A stretch of 64,000 bases of DNA from Streptomyces fildesensis. Lineage in GTDB: Bacteria > Actinomycetota > Actinomycetes > Streptomycetales > Streptomycetaceae. The stretch covers positions 1-64,000 of the forward strand of contig NZ_JAAIKO010000032.1 in assembly GCF_016107395.1 (NCBI RefSeq), written 5' to 3'. Below are positions 1-8,317 of this stretch, piece after piece. A program made the position numbers and the translations under genes. The notes under the pieces are model-generated. The model worked only from the letters and a program-made list of their open reading frames with translations, did no database searches and was not told the origin of the DNA. Positions within the stretch are counted from its first letter, which is position 1, and every line of letters starts with the position of its first letter.

Positions 1-107
1 GGATCGACATCTTCCCCGACGGCGGCATCTCCCGCCTGCGCCTGCACGGCTCCCTCACGGCGCGCGGTGCTGAACAACTCACCACCCGCACCGAAGAAAT
101 CAGCTGA
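1..107 (+). CDS. alc: Allantoicase, C-terminal end (partial)
   Basis: Only the last 35 or so codons are inside the window (in-frame codons start at base 3, TGA at 105-107). The readable tail contains IDIFPDGGISRLRLHG, which matches the conserved closing strand of allantoicase (the family motif is close to h-hPDGGhaRLRhhG). Allantoicase hydrolyses allantoate to ureidoglycolate and urea in purine catabolism. The gene begins upstream of the window. A strong hairpin follows directly, so this is probably the last gene of its transcript. The call rests on one motif, because the domains cannot be seen. Confidence 0.7.
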   Translation, partial: IDIFPDGGISRLRLHGSLTARGAEQLTTRTEEIS

Positions 108-131
108 ACGCAGGCTGACTGTACGTACGTT

Positions 132-166
132 GACCGCCCCCAGCCGAGCATCGGCCGGGGGCGGTC
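132..166 (+). terminator. Rho-independent-type hairpin after allantoicase
   Basis: GACCGCCCC is matched by GGGGCGGTC further on, with an inner AGCCGA/TCGGCC pairing, giving a long GC stem about 25 bases after the stop codon. There is no long T-tract, which is usual in actinomycetes. Confidence 0.7.
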
Positions 167-271
167 GGCGGTTCCGCGTATCGGGCGATTCGGTCGGTGG
201 CGAGCGGGCCTCGGCGACTGACATAACCTGTGCCGCGTCGACGAAGTATGACCATCCGTGGGGGACCTCTC

Positions 272-1021
272 GTGAGTACCGTCAAGCCCGTTCGCCTGTC
301 CTTCGGGGTACTGCGAAGAAACCGCCGCCTGCTGATGTTTCCGCTGCTCAGCGGTTCCGCGCTGATAATGATAGCCGGCGGCGTGGCGGCGCTGACGCTC
401 CTTCTGGACGGAGCCGAATCGTCAGAGTCCACCTTCGACGTCCTCTACGTGGGCGTCGGCTATCTCCTGCTGGGATTCGTGCTCACGCTCTGCAGCGCCG
501 CGATGATCTGCGCGGTCGATGACGTGCTGCGGGGAGAGCCGGTCCGGATCGGCGCGAACTATCGGCGAGCTGTGCGGAACTGGCGACGGCTGCTGGCGTG
601 GAGTCTGCTCAGCACGACGGTTCTGCTGCTCATCCGACAGCTGGAGCGGATCCCGGTCGTCGGCTGGATCCTGGGCGAACTCTTCAGCGCCGGATGGGCC
701 GTCGCCACCTACCTGGCGCTGCCGGCCATGATGATCGACGGCCTCGGGGTCGTCGAGAGCACCCGCCGGTCGGCGCGGATGCTGCGCGAGACGTTCTCCC
801 GCCAGGTGTTCGGCTCGCTGTGGATCGCGCTGCCCATGGTTCTCTCGGTGGTCATCGGATTCGCGGCATTCATGCTCGCAGCGGAGTCGAACAGCATGGG
901 GCTCGCCATCGCGGGCGGACTGTTCGCCGCCCTGCTGCTGTTCTGCACGCTGCTGGTAGGCACCACGGTCTCCGGGATCTTCCGCACGATGCTCTACCGG
1001 GACGCGGCGGCTGCGGCGTAA
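272..1021 (+). CDS. Multi-pass membrane protein, DUF6159-like
   Basis: A 249-residue integral membrane protein of unknown function. The start is taken as GTG 272 because a GGGGA ribosome site lies about 7 bases upstream; an in-frame ATG at 248 lacks one. The N-terminus (VRLSFGVLRRNRRLLMFPLL) is the pattern of the actinobacterial DUF6159 proteins: a short basic segment, then repeated pairs of hydrophobic helices. About five or six membrane segments are visible (near residues 25-45, 60-85, 110-130, 140-160, 190-210 and 215-240). It stands alone, with a terminator upstream and gene-free DNA downstream. No catalytic motif is seen. Confidence 0.75.
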   Translation: MSTVKPVRLSFGVLRRNRRLLMFPLLSGSALIMIAGGVAALTLLLDGAESSESTFDVLYVGVGYLLLGFVLTLCSAAMICAVDDVLRGEPVRIGANYRRAVRNWRRLLAWSLLSTTVLLLIRQLERIPVVGWILGELFSAGWAVATYLALPAMMIDGLGVVESTRRSARMLRETFSRQVFGSLWIALPMVLSVVIGFAAFMLAAESNSMGLAIAGGLFAALLLFCTLLVGTTVSGIFRTMLYRDAAAAA

Positions 1022-1083
1022 TTCCTTAGCGCCGGGGTGCGGGTGGTGGGGTGGCCGAGGTTCCGACAGTACGAAGGGGTGCG

Positions 1084-1586
1084 TCTGCGGCGCTGCGCAC
1101 CTTGACCGGGCGGAGGGAGGCCCCGGCGCTGCGCGCCTGCCAGCGGGTCGGCCCGCTGCGCGGCCCCGCGCGAAGCGATCCCGGTCCGCTGCGCTCCCCT
1201 TGGCGGGGCTGGAGCGGGTTGAGCTCGTGGTGCTCTGCGGGTGATGGTTTGGCCCACCGTCCTCGGCCGGAGGTGGTGCTGGTGTGACGGGGGATGTCCT
1301 GCGGGTCCTATGAGGCGGTGTTTTGGCTGGCCCGGATCACTAAGGACGGTCAAACGCCGGTATAGCGGCAGTCCGGCCACGCAAGCTGATCCGAAGCACG
1401 CGGTGCTCGCCTTCCGGGGCCTCCCCGACAAAGCCGCGCCGCCCCGGCCACATGCCACCCCCACCCCGCCCGGGGAGCGCAGCGGACCGGATCGCTTGGC
1501 TCGGGCCGCGCAGCGGGCCGCTTCACTGGCAGGCGCGCAGCGCCGGGGCCGCCCCTCCGCCCGGTCAAGGTGCGCAGCGCCGCAGA
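1084..1586. repeat. Large imperfect inverted repeat in a gene-free stretch
   Basis: The left arm (about 1084-1208) and right arm (about 1463-1586) are reverse complements over roughly 124 bases with few mismatches, separated by about 250 bases. The best-matched part is 1084-1142 against 1528-1586. Both arms are packed with short GCGCTGCG/CGCAGCGC words. The stretch between the membrane protein (ends 1021) and the DUF397 gene (ends 1636) is 614 bases and holds nothing else I can support. The open frames through it have no ribosome sites and look like by-products of base composition. It may be a dispersed intergenic element or a very long foldback. Confidence 0.8.
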
Positions 1587-1635
1587 AGGGCGCTTCGCAT
1601 CGCTCTGACCTCAGCTACGCACCCGCCCGGCCGGA

Positions 1636-1857
1636 TCAGAGCTCGCCGGCGATGACCCCTGCGCGGAACGCGGCCCACTCGGCCGCGTCGAACCGGAGGG
1701 GCTCCCGCCCCGGGTTCTTGGAGTCGCGCACGGCGACGGCGCCGTTGGGGAGATCTGCGATCTCCACGCAGTTGTTCTCGGCTCCGCTGGCGGAGGACTT
1801 GCGCCAGGCTGCGACGGAGAGGTCGTGCGTGTACAGCTCCGCCTTGGGTCCGTTCAC
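1636..1857 (-). CDS. DUF397 domain protein
   Basis: A 73-residue protein that is a single DUF397 domain. It shows the family hallmarks W(R)KSSxS, then NCVEIA, AVRDSKNP and a final FxAAEWAAFxAGV. DUF397 proteins in Streptomyces are encoded beside WhiJ-type XRE regulators and are thought to modulate them during development. The gene overlaps the upstream regulator by 4 bases (ATGA), so translation is probably coupled. Its function is inferred from family context only. Confidence 0.9.
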   Translation of the reverse strand: MNGPKAELYTHDLSVAAWRKSSASGAENNCVEIADLPNGAVAVRDSKNPGREPLRFDAAEWAAFRAGVIAGEL

Positions 1858-2720
1858 TTTCTGTGGCCTTCTTCCATCTGCGCGATACGGGCGAGTGAGT
1901 CTTCCACCGGCAGCGCTGTCGCACGGATCCGCTCGAACGCTTTGGTGAAGGGCACAGCTTCATCGCCCTCAACGTATGCCGCTCCGCTCAGGTTTTCCAG
2001 CAGGACCACGTCCGGGATGGGACCGGGGAACGAGACGATGGAGAATCCGCCCACGACACCCGGATGGGTGCTGCAGTCCAGCGGCATCAACTGGATGGTC
2101 ACGTTCGGCATTTCGGCTGTGTCGAGTAGGCGGCGCAGTTGCTCGCGCATCGTCGCCGGACGGACCACGAACCGTTGATGCAGGGCTGCCTCGTGGATGA
2201 TTACCCACAACTCCAGTGGATTGCCAGGCCGGGTGAGCACGGACTGGCGTGCCAGCCGGACCTCGGCCAGTGCCGCGATATCGTCCGGGGTTCGCGACGT
2301 GGTGATGCCCGCGATGTTCTCGCGTGCGTAGGCCGCCGTCTGCAATAGTCCGGGGACCACGAGAGGCGCCCACTCGCAGATCTGCTCGGCGTCGGACTCC
2401 AGCGAGATGTAGTCGGCGTAAGCGGGCGCAACGATGCCGCTGTACGTCTGCCACCACCCCTTCTTGCTCGCGTCCTTTGCCAAGTTCTCGAGCGCTGCGT
2501 GCACTTCAGGATCGCCGACGCCGTAGATCTGGAGCAGTGAGCTGACCTCGGCCGGCCGGATGGCCTGTGCCGCGTTCTCGATCTTCGACATCTTCGGGCC
2601 CCTCCACCCCATGGCGATGGCGGCTTCGTCGAGCGTCAGCCCGGCGTCGTTGCGCAGCCTCTTCAGGGTTGCGCCGAGGCGGCGGCGCCGGACGGTCGGG
2701 ATCAGCGGAGAGTTGGGCAT
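1854..2720 (-). CDS. XRE-family regulator, WhiJ-like (HTH + DUF5753)
   Basis: A 288-residue DNA-binding protein. Residues about 12-65 form an XRE helix-turn-helix (LGATLKRLRNDAGLTLDEAA, then a recognition-helix region near KMSKIENA). Residues about 105-280 match the DUF5753 ligand or partner-binding domain (VPGLLQTAAYAR, then VTIQLMPLDCSTHPG). This is the architecture of S. coelicolor WhiJ and its many paralogues, which act with small DUF397 partners and RsbW-like ATPases in developmental control. Here the DUF397 gene is coupled downstream and the ATPase gene diverges upstream, so the full three-gene module is present. Confidence 0.9.
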   Translation of the reverse strand: MPNSPLIPTVRRRRLGATLKRLRNDAGLTLDEAAIAMGWRGPKMSKIENAAQAIRPAEVSSLLQIYGVGDPEVHAALENLAKDASKKGWWQTYSGIVAPAYADYISLESDAEQICEWAPLVVPGLLQTAAYARENIAGITTSRTPDDIAALAEVRLARQSVLTRPGNPLELWVIIHEAALHQRFVVRPATMREQLRRLLDTAEMPNVTIQLMPLDCSTHPGVVGGFSIVSFPGPIPDVVLLENLSGAAYVEGDEAVPFTKAFERIRATALPVEDSLARIAQMEEGHRK

Positions 2721-2898
2721 AGCCGCAGTCCTACACCAGCAACCGGGTTGAAGAGAACGGTCAGTGATGAAGCGTCATTCATATCGGGTAGAAAACTTGC
2801 GATGGAATCAGAAAAGCGCCACCATCGGAGAGTCGTCACGCAGGGTCGATGACCCGGCGCACGGCGCGACATGATCCGACGCTGCCTGTGGAGGTGCC

Positions 2899-3357
2899 AT
2901 GTACGACATGGCCGAAGTGCACGGACCCCCAACCCCCGGCTTTTACCTCCGCACCAGACCGCACGGCTTCGTCGTCCACCTCGTCGCTTCCGGCGACAAC
3001 CTGCGCGCCGTCCGGGAGCTGACCCGTAAGACCCTCGCCTCGGCGGGCGTTGACACCGAGACGGCCGAGAGCGCGCAGCTCGTGCTGTCCGAGCTGGTCG
3101 GGAACTCGGTTCGGGCGTGCGGGGAGTGGGTGCCGCTGGTGGTGGAGCTGTCCGTCGGGCGGACGGTGGTGGTGTTAGGGGTGCACGATCCGGATCCGGC
3201 GCGGATTCCGCGCCGGCGCGCGGTGGCGATGGATGACGCCGACGCCGAGTCCGGGCGGGGGCTGGCGCTCGTGGATCTGCTCACGTCGGGGTGGCGGGTG
3301 GCGCGGTCGCCGGTCGGGAAGCAGGTCCGCTGCCGGCTGGAGCTCGCGGCGGGGTGA
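2899..3357 (+). CDS. RsbW-like anti-sigma/ATP-binding protein with a TTA codon
   Basis: A 152-residue protein of the HATPase_c RsbW-type family. It has the N-box region (VLSELVGNSVRAC, about residues 66-78) and a G-box (ESGRGLALVDLL, about 119-130); the usual G1 aspartate area reads GVHDPDP. Such proteins bind ATP and hold sigma factors or phosphorylate antagonists. GGAGG precedes the ATG by about 5 bases. Codon 93 (3175-3177) is TTA, the rare leucine codon read by the bldA tRNA in Streptomyces, so translation may depend on development. It diverges from the WhiJ-like gene as the third member of that module. Confidence 0.85.
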   Translation: MYDMAEVHGPPTPGFYLRTRPHGFVVHLVASGDNLRAVRELTRKTLASAGVDTETAESAQLVLSELVGNSVRACGEWVPLVVELSVGRTVVVLGVHDPDPARIPRRRAVAMDDADAESGRGLALVDLLTSGWRVARSPVGKQVRCRLELAAG

Positions 3358-3359
3358 GT

Positions 3360-3582
3360 GAGTGCCCGGCTCCGCCCTCATCCCGCCCGCGGGGCGAGTG
3401 CCCGGCTCCGCCCTCATCCCGCTCGCGGGGCGAGTGCCCGGCTCCGCCCTCATCCCGCTCGCGGGGTGAGGGCCTGGAAGCCGCCGTCTGCCCGCCGCCG
3501 TGTGAGGGCCTGGCAGCCGCCGTCTGCCCGCCGCGGGGTGAGTGCCCGGCAGCCGTCCTCCCCGTGCGGGACGGATGCCGGG
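3360..3582. repeat. 36-base tandem repeat, six units
   Basis: Units begin at 3360, 3396, 3432, 3468, 3504 and 3540, each exactly 36 bases. Units 1-3 are nearly identical (GAGTGCCCGGCTCCGCCCTC, then ATCCCGCTCGCGGGG). Units 4-5 are a diverged pair starting GAGGGCCTGG, and unit 6 is partial. The array starts 3 bases after the stop codon of the RsbW-like gene, whose own end (CTCGCGGCGGGGTGAGTG) resembles the unit junction. It fills the gap between two converging genes. Because 36 is a multiple of 3, it creates spurious long open frames. Confidence 0.9.
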
Positions 3583-3601
3583 CACAAGTGCGAGCGAACC
3601 G

Positions 3602-4957
<1,356 letters not shown>

Positions 4958-4977
4958 GAGCAGCCTTTCGGTGGTGG

Positions 4978-5847
4978 TCACTTGACGGCGCCGGCGGTGA
5001 GTCCGACGACCAAGTAGCGCTGGAGCAGCAGGAACCCGGCGACCACGGGCACACTCACGACGAGTGAGGCGGCCATGACCTGGTTCCAGTACACGTCGGT
5101 CTGGGTGGCGTATCCCTGCAGGCCGACGGCGAGGGTGCGGGTGGTGTCGTTCGTCATGACCGACGCGAAGAGCACCTCGCCCCAGGCCGTCATGAAGGCG
5201 TACACCGACACCGCGACGATGCCGGGGACCGCGGCCGGGACGACGACGCGGAACAGCGCGCCGAGCGGGCCGCAGCCGTCCACCATCGCGGCCTCGTCGA
5301 GATCGCGCGGGATGGAGTCGAAGTAGCCGACGAGCATCCAGATGGAGAAGGGGAGCGAGAACGTCAGATAGGTGAGGATGAGGCCGCCGCGGCTGCCGTA
5401 GAGGGCGATCCCCGTCGCGTTCCCGATGTTGACGAAGATCAGGAAGAGCGGGAGGAGGAAGAGGATGCCCGGGAACATCTGGGTGGACAGCACCGTCACG
5501 GTGAAGAACTTGCGGCCCTTGAAGCGGTAGCGGCTGACGGCGTAGGCGGCGAAGATCGCCACGGCCACCGAGGCCACGGTCGCGCTGACCGAGACGATCA
5601 CCGAGTTCACGAAGTACTTGGCGAGCGGGACCGTGTGCCAGATGTCGATGTACGGCCGGAACGTGAAGCCGCTCGGGATCCACCGGAAGGAGCCCTGCAC
5701 GTCCTGCAGCGGCTTCAGCGAGGAGCTGAGCATCACGTACACCGGGGCGAGCGTGAAGACCGTGAGCAGGGTGAGGAAGATCCTCCGGGTCCAGATGAAG
5801 GACTTCGGCTGCGCCATCGGGGACGGGGGAGGAGGGGGTTTACGCAT
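4978..5847 (-). CDS. Sugar ABC transporter permease (MalG/CebG type)
   Basis: A 289-residue inner-membrane permease of the CUT1 carbohydrate family. Six membrane segments are visible. The cytoplasmic coupling (EAA) loop reads DEAAMVDGCGPLGALFRVVV, about residues 183-202 from this start. The start at 5847 is preferred over ATG 5856 because GGAGGG lies 9 bases before it. It overlaps the upstream permease by 8 bases and would form a heterodimer with it. No ATPase gene is present, so it probably uses a shared MsiK-type ATPase, as is typical for Streptomyces CUT1 systems. Confidence 0.9.
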   Translation of the reverse strand: MRKPPPPPSPMAQPKSFIWTRRIFLTLLTVFTLAPVYVMLSSSLKPLQDVQGSFRWIPSGFTFRPYIDIWHTVPLAKYFVNSVIVSVSATVASVAVAIFAAYAVSRYRFKGRKFFTVTVLSTQMFPGILFLLPLFLIFVNIGNATGIALYGSRGGLILTYLTFSLPFSIWMLVGYFDSIPRDLDEAAMVDGCGPLGALFRVVVPAAVPGIVAVSVYAFMTAWGEVLFASVMTNDTTRTLAVGLQGYATQTDVYWNQVMAASLVVSVPVVAGFLLLQRYLVVGLTAGAVK

Positions 5848-6757
5848 CGGCCGCATCCCTCCTGCGTGACGTGACGAGCAGATAGATGGCCGTGACGACC
5901 AGCAGGAACAGCAGCAGGAGGACGGACATGGCCGAGCCGGAGCCGAAGTTCCAGGTGACGAACGACGACTGGTAGATGTGGATGGAGATCAGGTCGGCGG
6001 CCTCCGGCGCCGACCTGCCGAACAGCACGTAGGGCGTGTTGAAGTCGTTGAACGTCCACAGGAAGAGCACCAGCACCAGCACCTGGTTGACCGGCCGCAG
6101 CGACGGCAGGGTGATCCGGCGGATCTGCTGCCAGACGCCCGCGCCGTCCATCGACGCCGCCTCGTACAGCTCACGCGGGATGTTCTGCAGCCCTGCCATC
6201 AGGCACAGGAACGCGAACGGCCACGAGCGCCAGACGGAGACGGTGACGAGGGCGGTGAAGCTGTTGTCGCCGATCAGCCAGAACGACCGCTCGGAGGTGA
6301 GGTGCAGCTGGTCGTGGATCACATGGTTGATCAGGCCCGTATCGCGCTGGAACATGAACGACCAGGTGATGACGGCCGCGTAGACCGGCAGCGCGTACGG
6401 GACAAGGAAGATCGCCCGCAGGAATCCCCGGCCGCGGAAGGCGTCCTGCATGAGGATCGCCGCCGCGGTGCCGAGGAGCCAGGAGAGCCCCACGGCGAGG
6501 ACGGTGAAGCAGAGGGTGACCCAGAACGAGTGCAGCAGCGCCTGGCCGACCGGGGCGTCGAAGTCCACCGCTACGCGGTAGTTGTCCAGGCCGGCCCAGG
6601 GCGCGGCGCCCCAGTCGCGGATGAAGAACTGGGTGAGCTGTTTGAAGCTCATCACGATACCGACGATCATCGGGATGAGGTGGATCAGCAGTTCGAGCAG
6701 CAGCGCGGGAAGCAGGAGGAGGTAGGGCAGGCCGATCCGGCGCAGTCGCGCGATCAC
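5840..6757 (-). CDS. Sugar ABC transporter permease (MalF/CebF type)
   Basis: A 305-residue CUT1 permease with about six membrane helices. Its EAA loop reads YEAASMDGAGVWQQIRRITL. It pairs with the next permease for import of a mono- or oligosaccharide delivered by the upstream lipoprotein. Its start overlaps the binding-protein stop in an ATGA junction (6754-6757). The substrate cannot be read from sequence. The neighbouring GH1 enzyme suggests a beta-glucoside such as cellobiose, but that is inference. Confidence 0.9.
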   Translation of the reverse strand: MIARLRRIGLPYLLLLPALLLELLIHLIPMIVGIVMSFKQLTQFFIRDWGAAPWAGLDNYRVAVDFDAPVGQALLHSFWVTLCFTVLAVGLSWLLGTAAAILMQDAFRGRGFLRAIFLVPYALPVYAAVITWSFMFQRDTGLINHVIHDQLHLTSERSFWLIGDNSFTALVTVSVWRSWPFAFLCLMAGLQNIPRELYEAASMDGAGVWQQIRRITLPSLRPVNQVLVLVLFLWTFNDFNTPYVLFGRSAPEAADLISIHIYQSSFVTWNFGSGSAMSVLLLLFLLVVTAIYLLVTSRRRDAADA

Positions 6758-8076
6758 GAGGCCGGCATCTGCTGCTGGGCCTTGGTGAGGGCGTTCTTCA
6801 CGGAATCGGTGGTGACGTCCTTGCCTGAGGCGGCCTGCGCGAAGAGCTCCTTCATCGCGGTGCCGACGAGCGTCTCGAACTGGCTCTCATTGGGGACCTG
6901 CGGCAGCGGGGCGGCGCTCTTGGCGAGCACCTCGGCGAGCGTCTTCAGGTCGGGGGTGGAGAAGGCCGGGTCGCTCTGCGCGTCCTTGACCGGCGGCAGC
7001 GAGCCGTAGGTGGCGTTGAGGGTCTTCTGCTCGGCGGCGCTGGTCATGAAGTTGACGAACTTCAGTGAGCCGTCGAGGTTCTTGGTGTTCTTGAAGACCG
7101 CGAGGTTGATGCCGGCGACCATCGAGTTGATGGCGTGCGCACCCGTGGCGCCCGCGGTCTGGAACGGAACCGGCGCCACGCCGTAGTCTTCGGGCTTCAT
7201 GCCGTGGGACTTCAGCGAGGAGGCGGCGGCCTGCCACATCAGCATGCCGGCCTTGCCGGTCGCGAAGTCGGCGAGGGACTGGTTGGCGGCGTACTCGGCG
7301 TTGCCGGGGGCTGCGATCTTGTCCTTGCCGATGAAGTCGATGTACTGCTTGACGGCGGCGACGTTCTCCGGGGTGTCGAAGGTGGCTTTGCCGGAGGCGT
7401 CGAAGAAGTCCGAGCCGTGCTGCTTGGCGAGGACGAAGGCGTGGTGGATGTTCTCCGAGCCGTTGCCGCCCTCGACGGCGAGGCCGTACTTGCCGTCCTT
7501 GGTGAGCTTCTTGCCGTCGGCGACCAGTTCGTCCCAGGTCGTCGGCGGGGCGGCTATGCCCGCGTCGGCGAACATCTTCTTGTTGTAGTAGAGCCCGTAG
7601 GCCAGCGAGTACAGCGGCACGGCGGCCGGGTCCTTGCCCTGCGCGCCGGCGGCGGCGAGCGCGGCGCTGACGAAGCGGTCCTTGCCGCCGATCTTGGAGA
7701 AGGTGGTGGCGTCGAACGGGAGCAGCGCACCGGTGGCCTGGAGGGACGCCGACCAGGTGTTGCCGATGTTCAGCACGTCGGGCCCCTGGCCCGAAGTGGC
7801 CGCGGCCAGAATTCTGTTGAGCAGGTCGGACCAGGGGACGACCTCCAGCTTGACCTTGATCCCGGTCTGCTGCTCGAACTTCTTGAGCTCGGGCTCCAGC
7901 ACCTGCTTGTCGTTCTCCAGGCTGGTGCCCTGGTTGCTCGCCCAGTACGTCAGGGTCTTCGGGCTGCTGTTGCCGCCGCTGTCGTTGCTGCTGGAGCCGC
8001 CGCCGCAGGCGGAAGCGGTGAGTGCCATCGCTGCGGCGATGGCGGTGGCCGCGACTGCCCGGTGGTAGGTACGCAT
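6754..8076 (-). CDS. Extracellular sugar-binding lipoprotein (CUT1 ABC importer)
   Basis: A 440-residue solute-binding protein. The N-terminus is a lipoprotein signal with lipobox LTASAC (Cys at about residue 24), followed by a Gly/Ser/Asn linker and a bacterial extracellular solute-binding family 1 fold (TLTYWASNQ; KKFEQQTGIKVKLE; GPDVLNIGNTW; LYYNKKMFADAGI). It would sit on the outer face of the membrane and feed sugar to the two permeases. AGAGGGG precedes the ATG. It is the first gene of the operon, and the 11-base repeat array lies just upstream in its leader or promoter. Confidence 0.92.
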   Translation of the reverse strand: MRTYHRAVAATAIAAAMALTASACGGGSSSNDSGGNSSPKTLTYWASNQGTSLENDKQVLEPELKKFEQQTGIKVKLEVVPWSDLLNRILAAATSGQGPDVLNIGNTWSASLQATGALLPFDATTFSKIGGKDRFVSAALAAAGAQGKDPAAVPLYSLAYGLYYNKKMFADAGIAAPPTTWDELVADGKKLTKDGKYGLAVEGGNGSENIHHAFVLAKQHGSDFFDASGKATFDTPENVAAVKQYIDFIGKDKIAAPGNAEYAANQSLADFATGKAGMLMWQAAASSLKSHGMKPEDYGVAPVPFQTAGATGAHAINSMVAGINLAVFKNTKNLDGSLKFVNFMTSAAEQKTLNATYGSLPPVKDAQSDPAFSTPDLKTLAEVLAKSAAPLPQVPNESQFETLVGTAMKELFAQAASGKDVTTDSVKNALTKAQQQMPAS

Positions 8077-8107
8077 GACGGTCCCCTCTCAGGGGTGGGA
8101 TCGCTAC

Positions 8108-8211
8108 GGAACGGGAACGGGTCTGGACTGGTGCGGAACCTGACAGGAACGGGTCCGGAAGACGTCAGGAACAGGTCGGGAACGGGTCTGGATCAGTTCA
8201 AGAAGTGAACA
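8108..8211. promoter_or_regulatory. Iteron-like operator array, 11-base period
   Basis: Between the divergent binding-protein and ROK repressor genes, GGAAC-type words recur at 8108, 8114, 8135, 8146, 8168 and 8179, with variant copies (GGACT at 8125, GGAAG at 8157, GGATC at 8190, AGAAG at 8201). From 8135 on the spacing is exactly 11, so the DNA reads as tandem units of consensus GGAACRGGTCN. One unit per helical turn puts the same face outward each time. This suggests a cooperative protein-binding array, most simply for the adjacent ROK repressor. Confidence 0.65.
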
Positions 8212-8317
8212 GGGGCCGTGTCTTATTTCAGGGCGTGATTTAACTTGTGAGAAAAGGTGGCGTCAAGACTTCGCGCACCGATAGATTTCAGCCGGGGAGC
8301 CAGGGGAGGAGGACCGA

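Noticed and set aside
1084..1586. Interpretation of the large inverted repeat as an insertion sequence
   Set aside because: No transposase frame and no flanking target duplications can be seen. The arms do not enclose a coding region.
1241..1948. A 235-codon plus-strand open frame through the inverted repeat and into the DUF397 gene
   Set aside because: It has no ribosome site, overlaps a well-supported minus-strand gene and has the arginine/proline-rich makeup of a GC-driven shadow frame.
3360..3582. Interpretation of the 36-base repeat as a CRISPR array
   Set aside because: Units are directly adjacent without unique spacers and vary among themselves; no cas genes are present.
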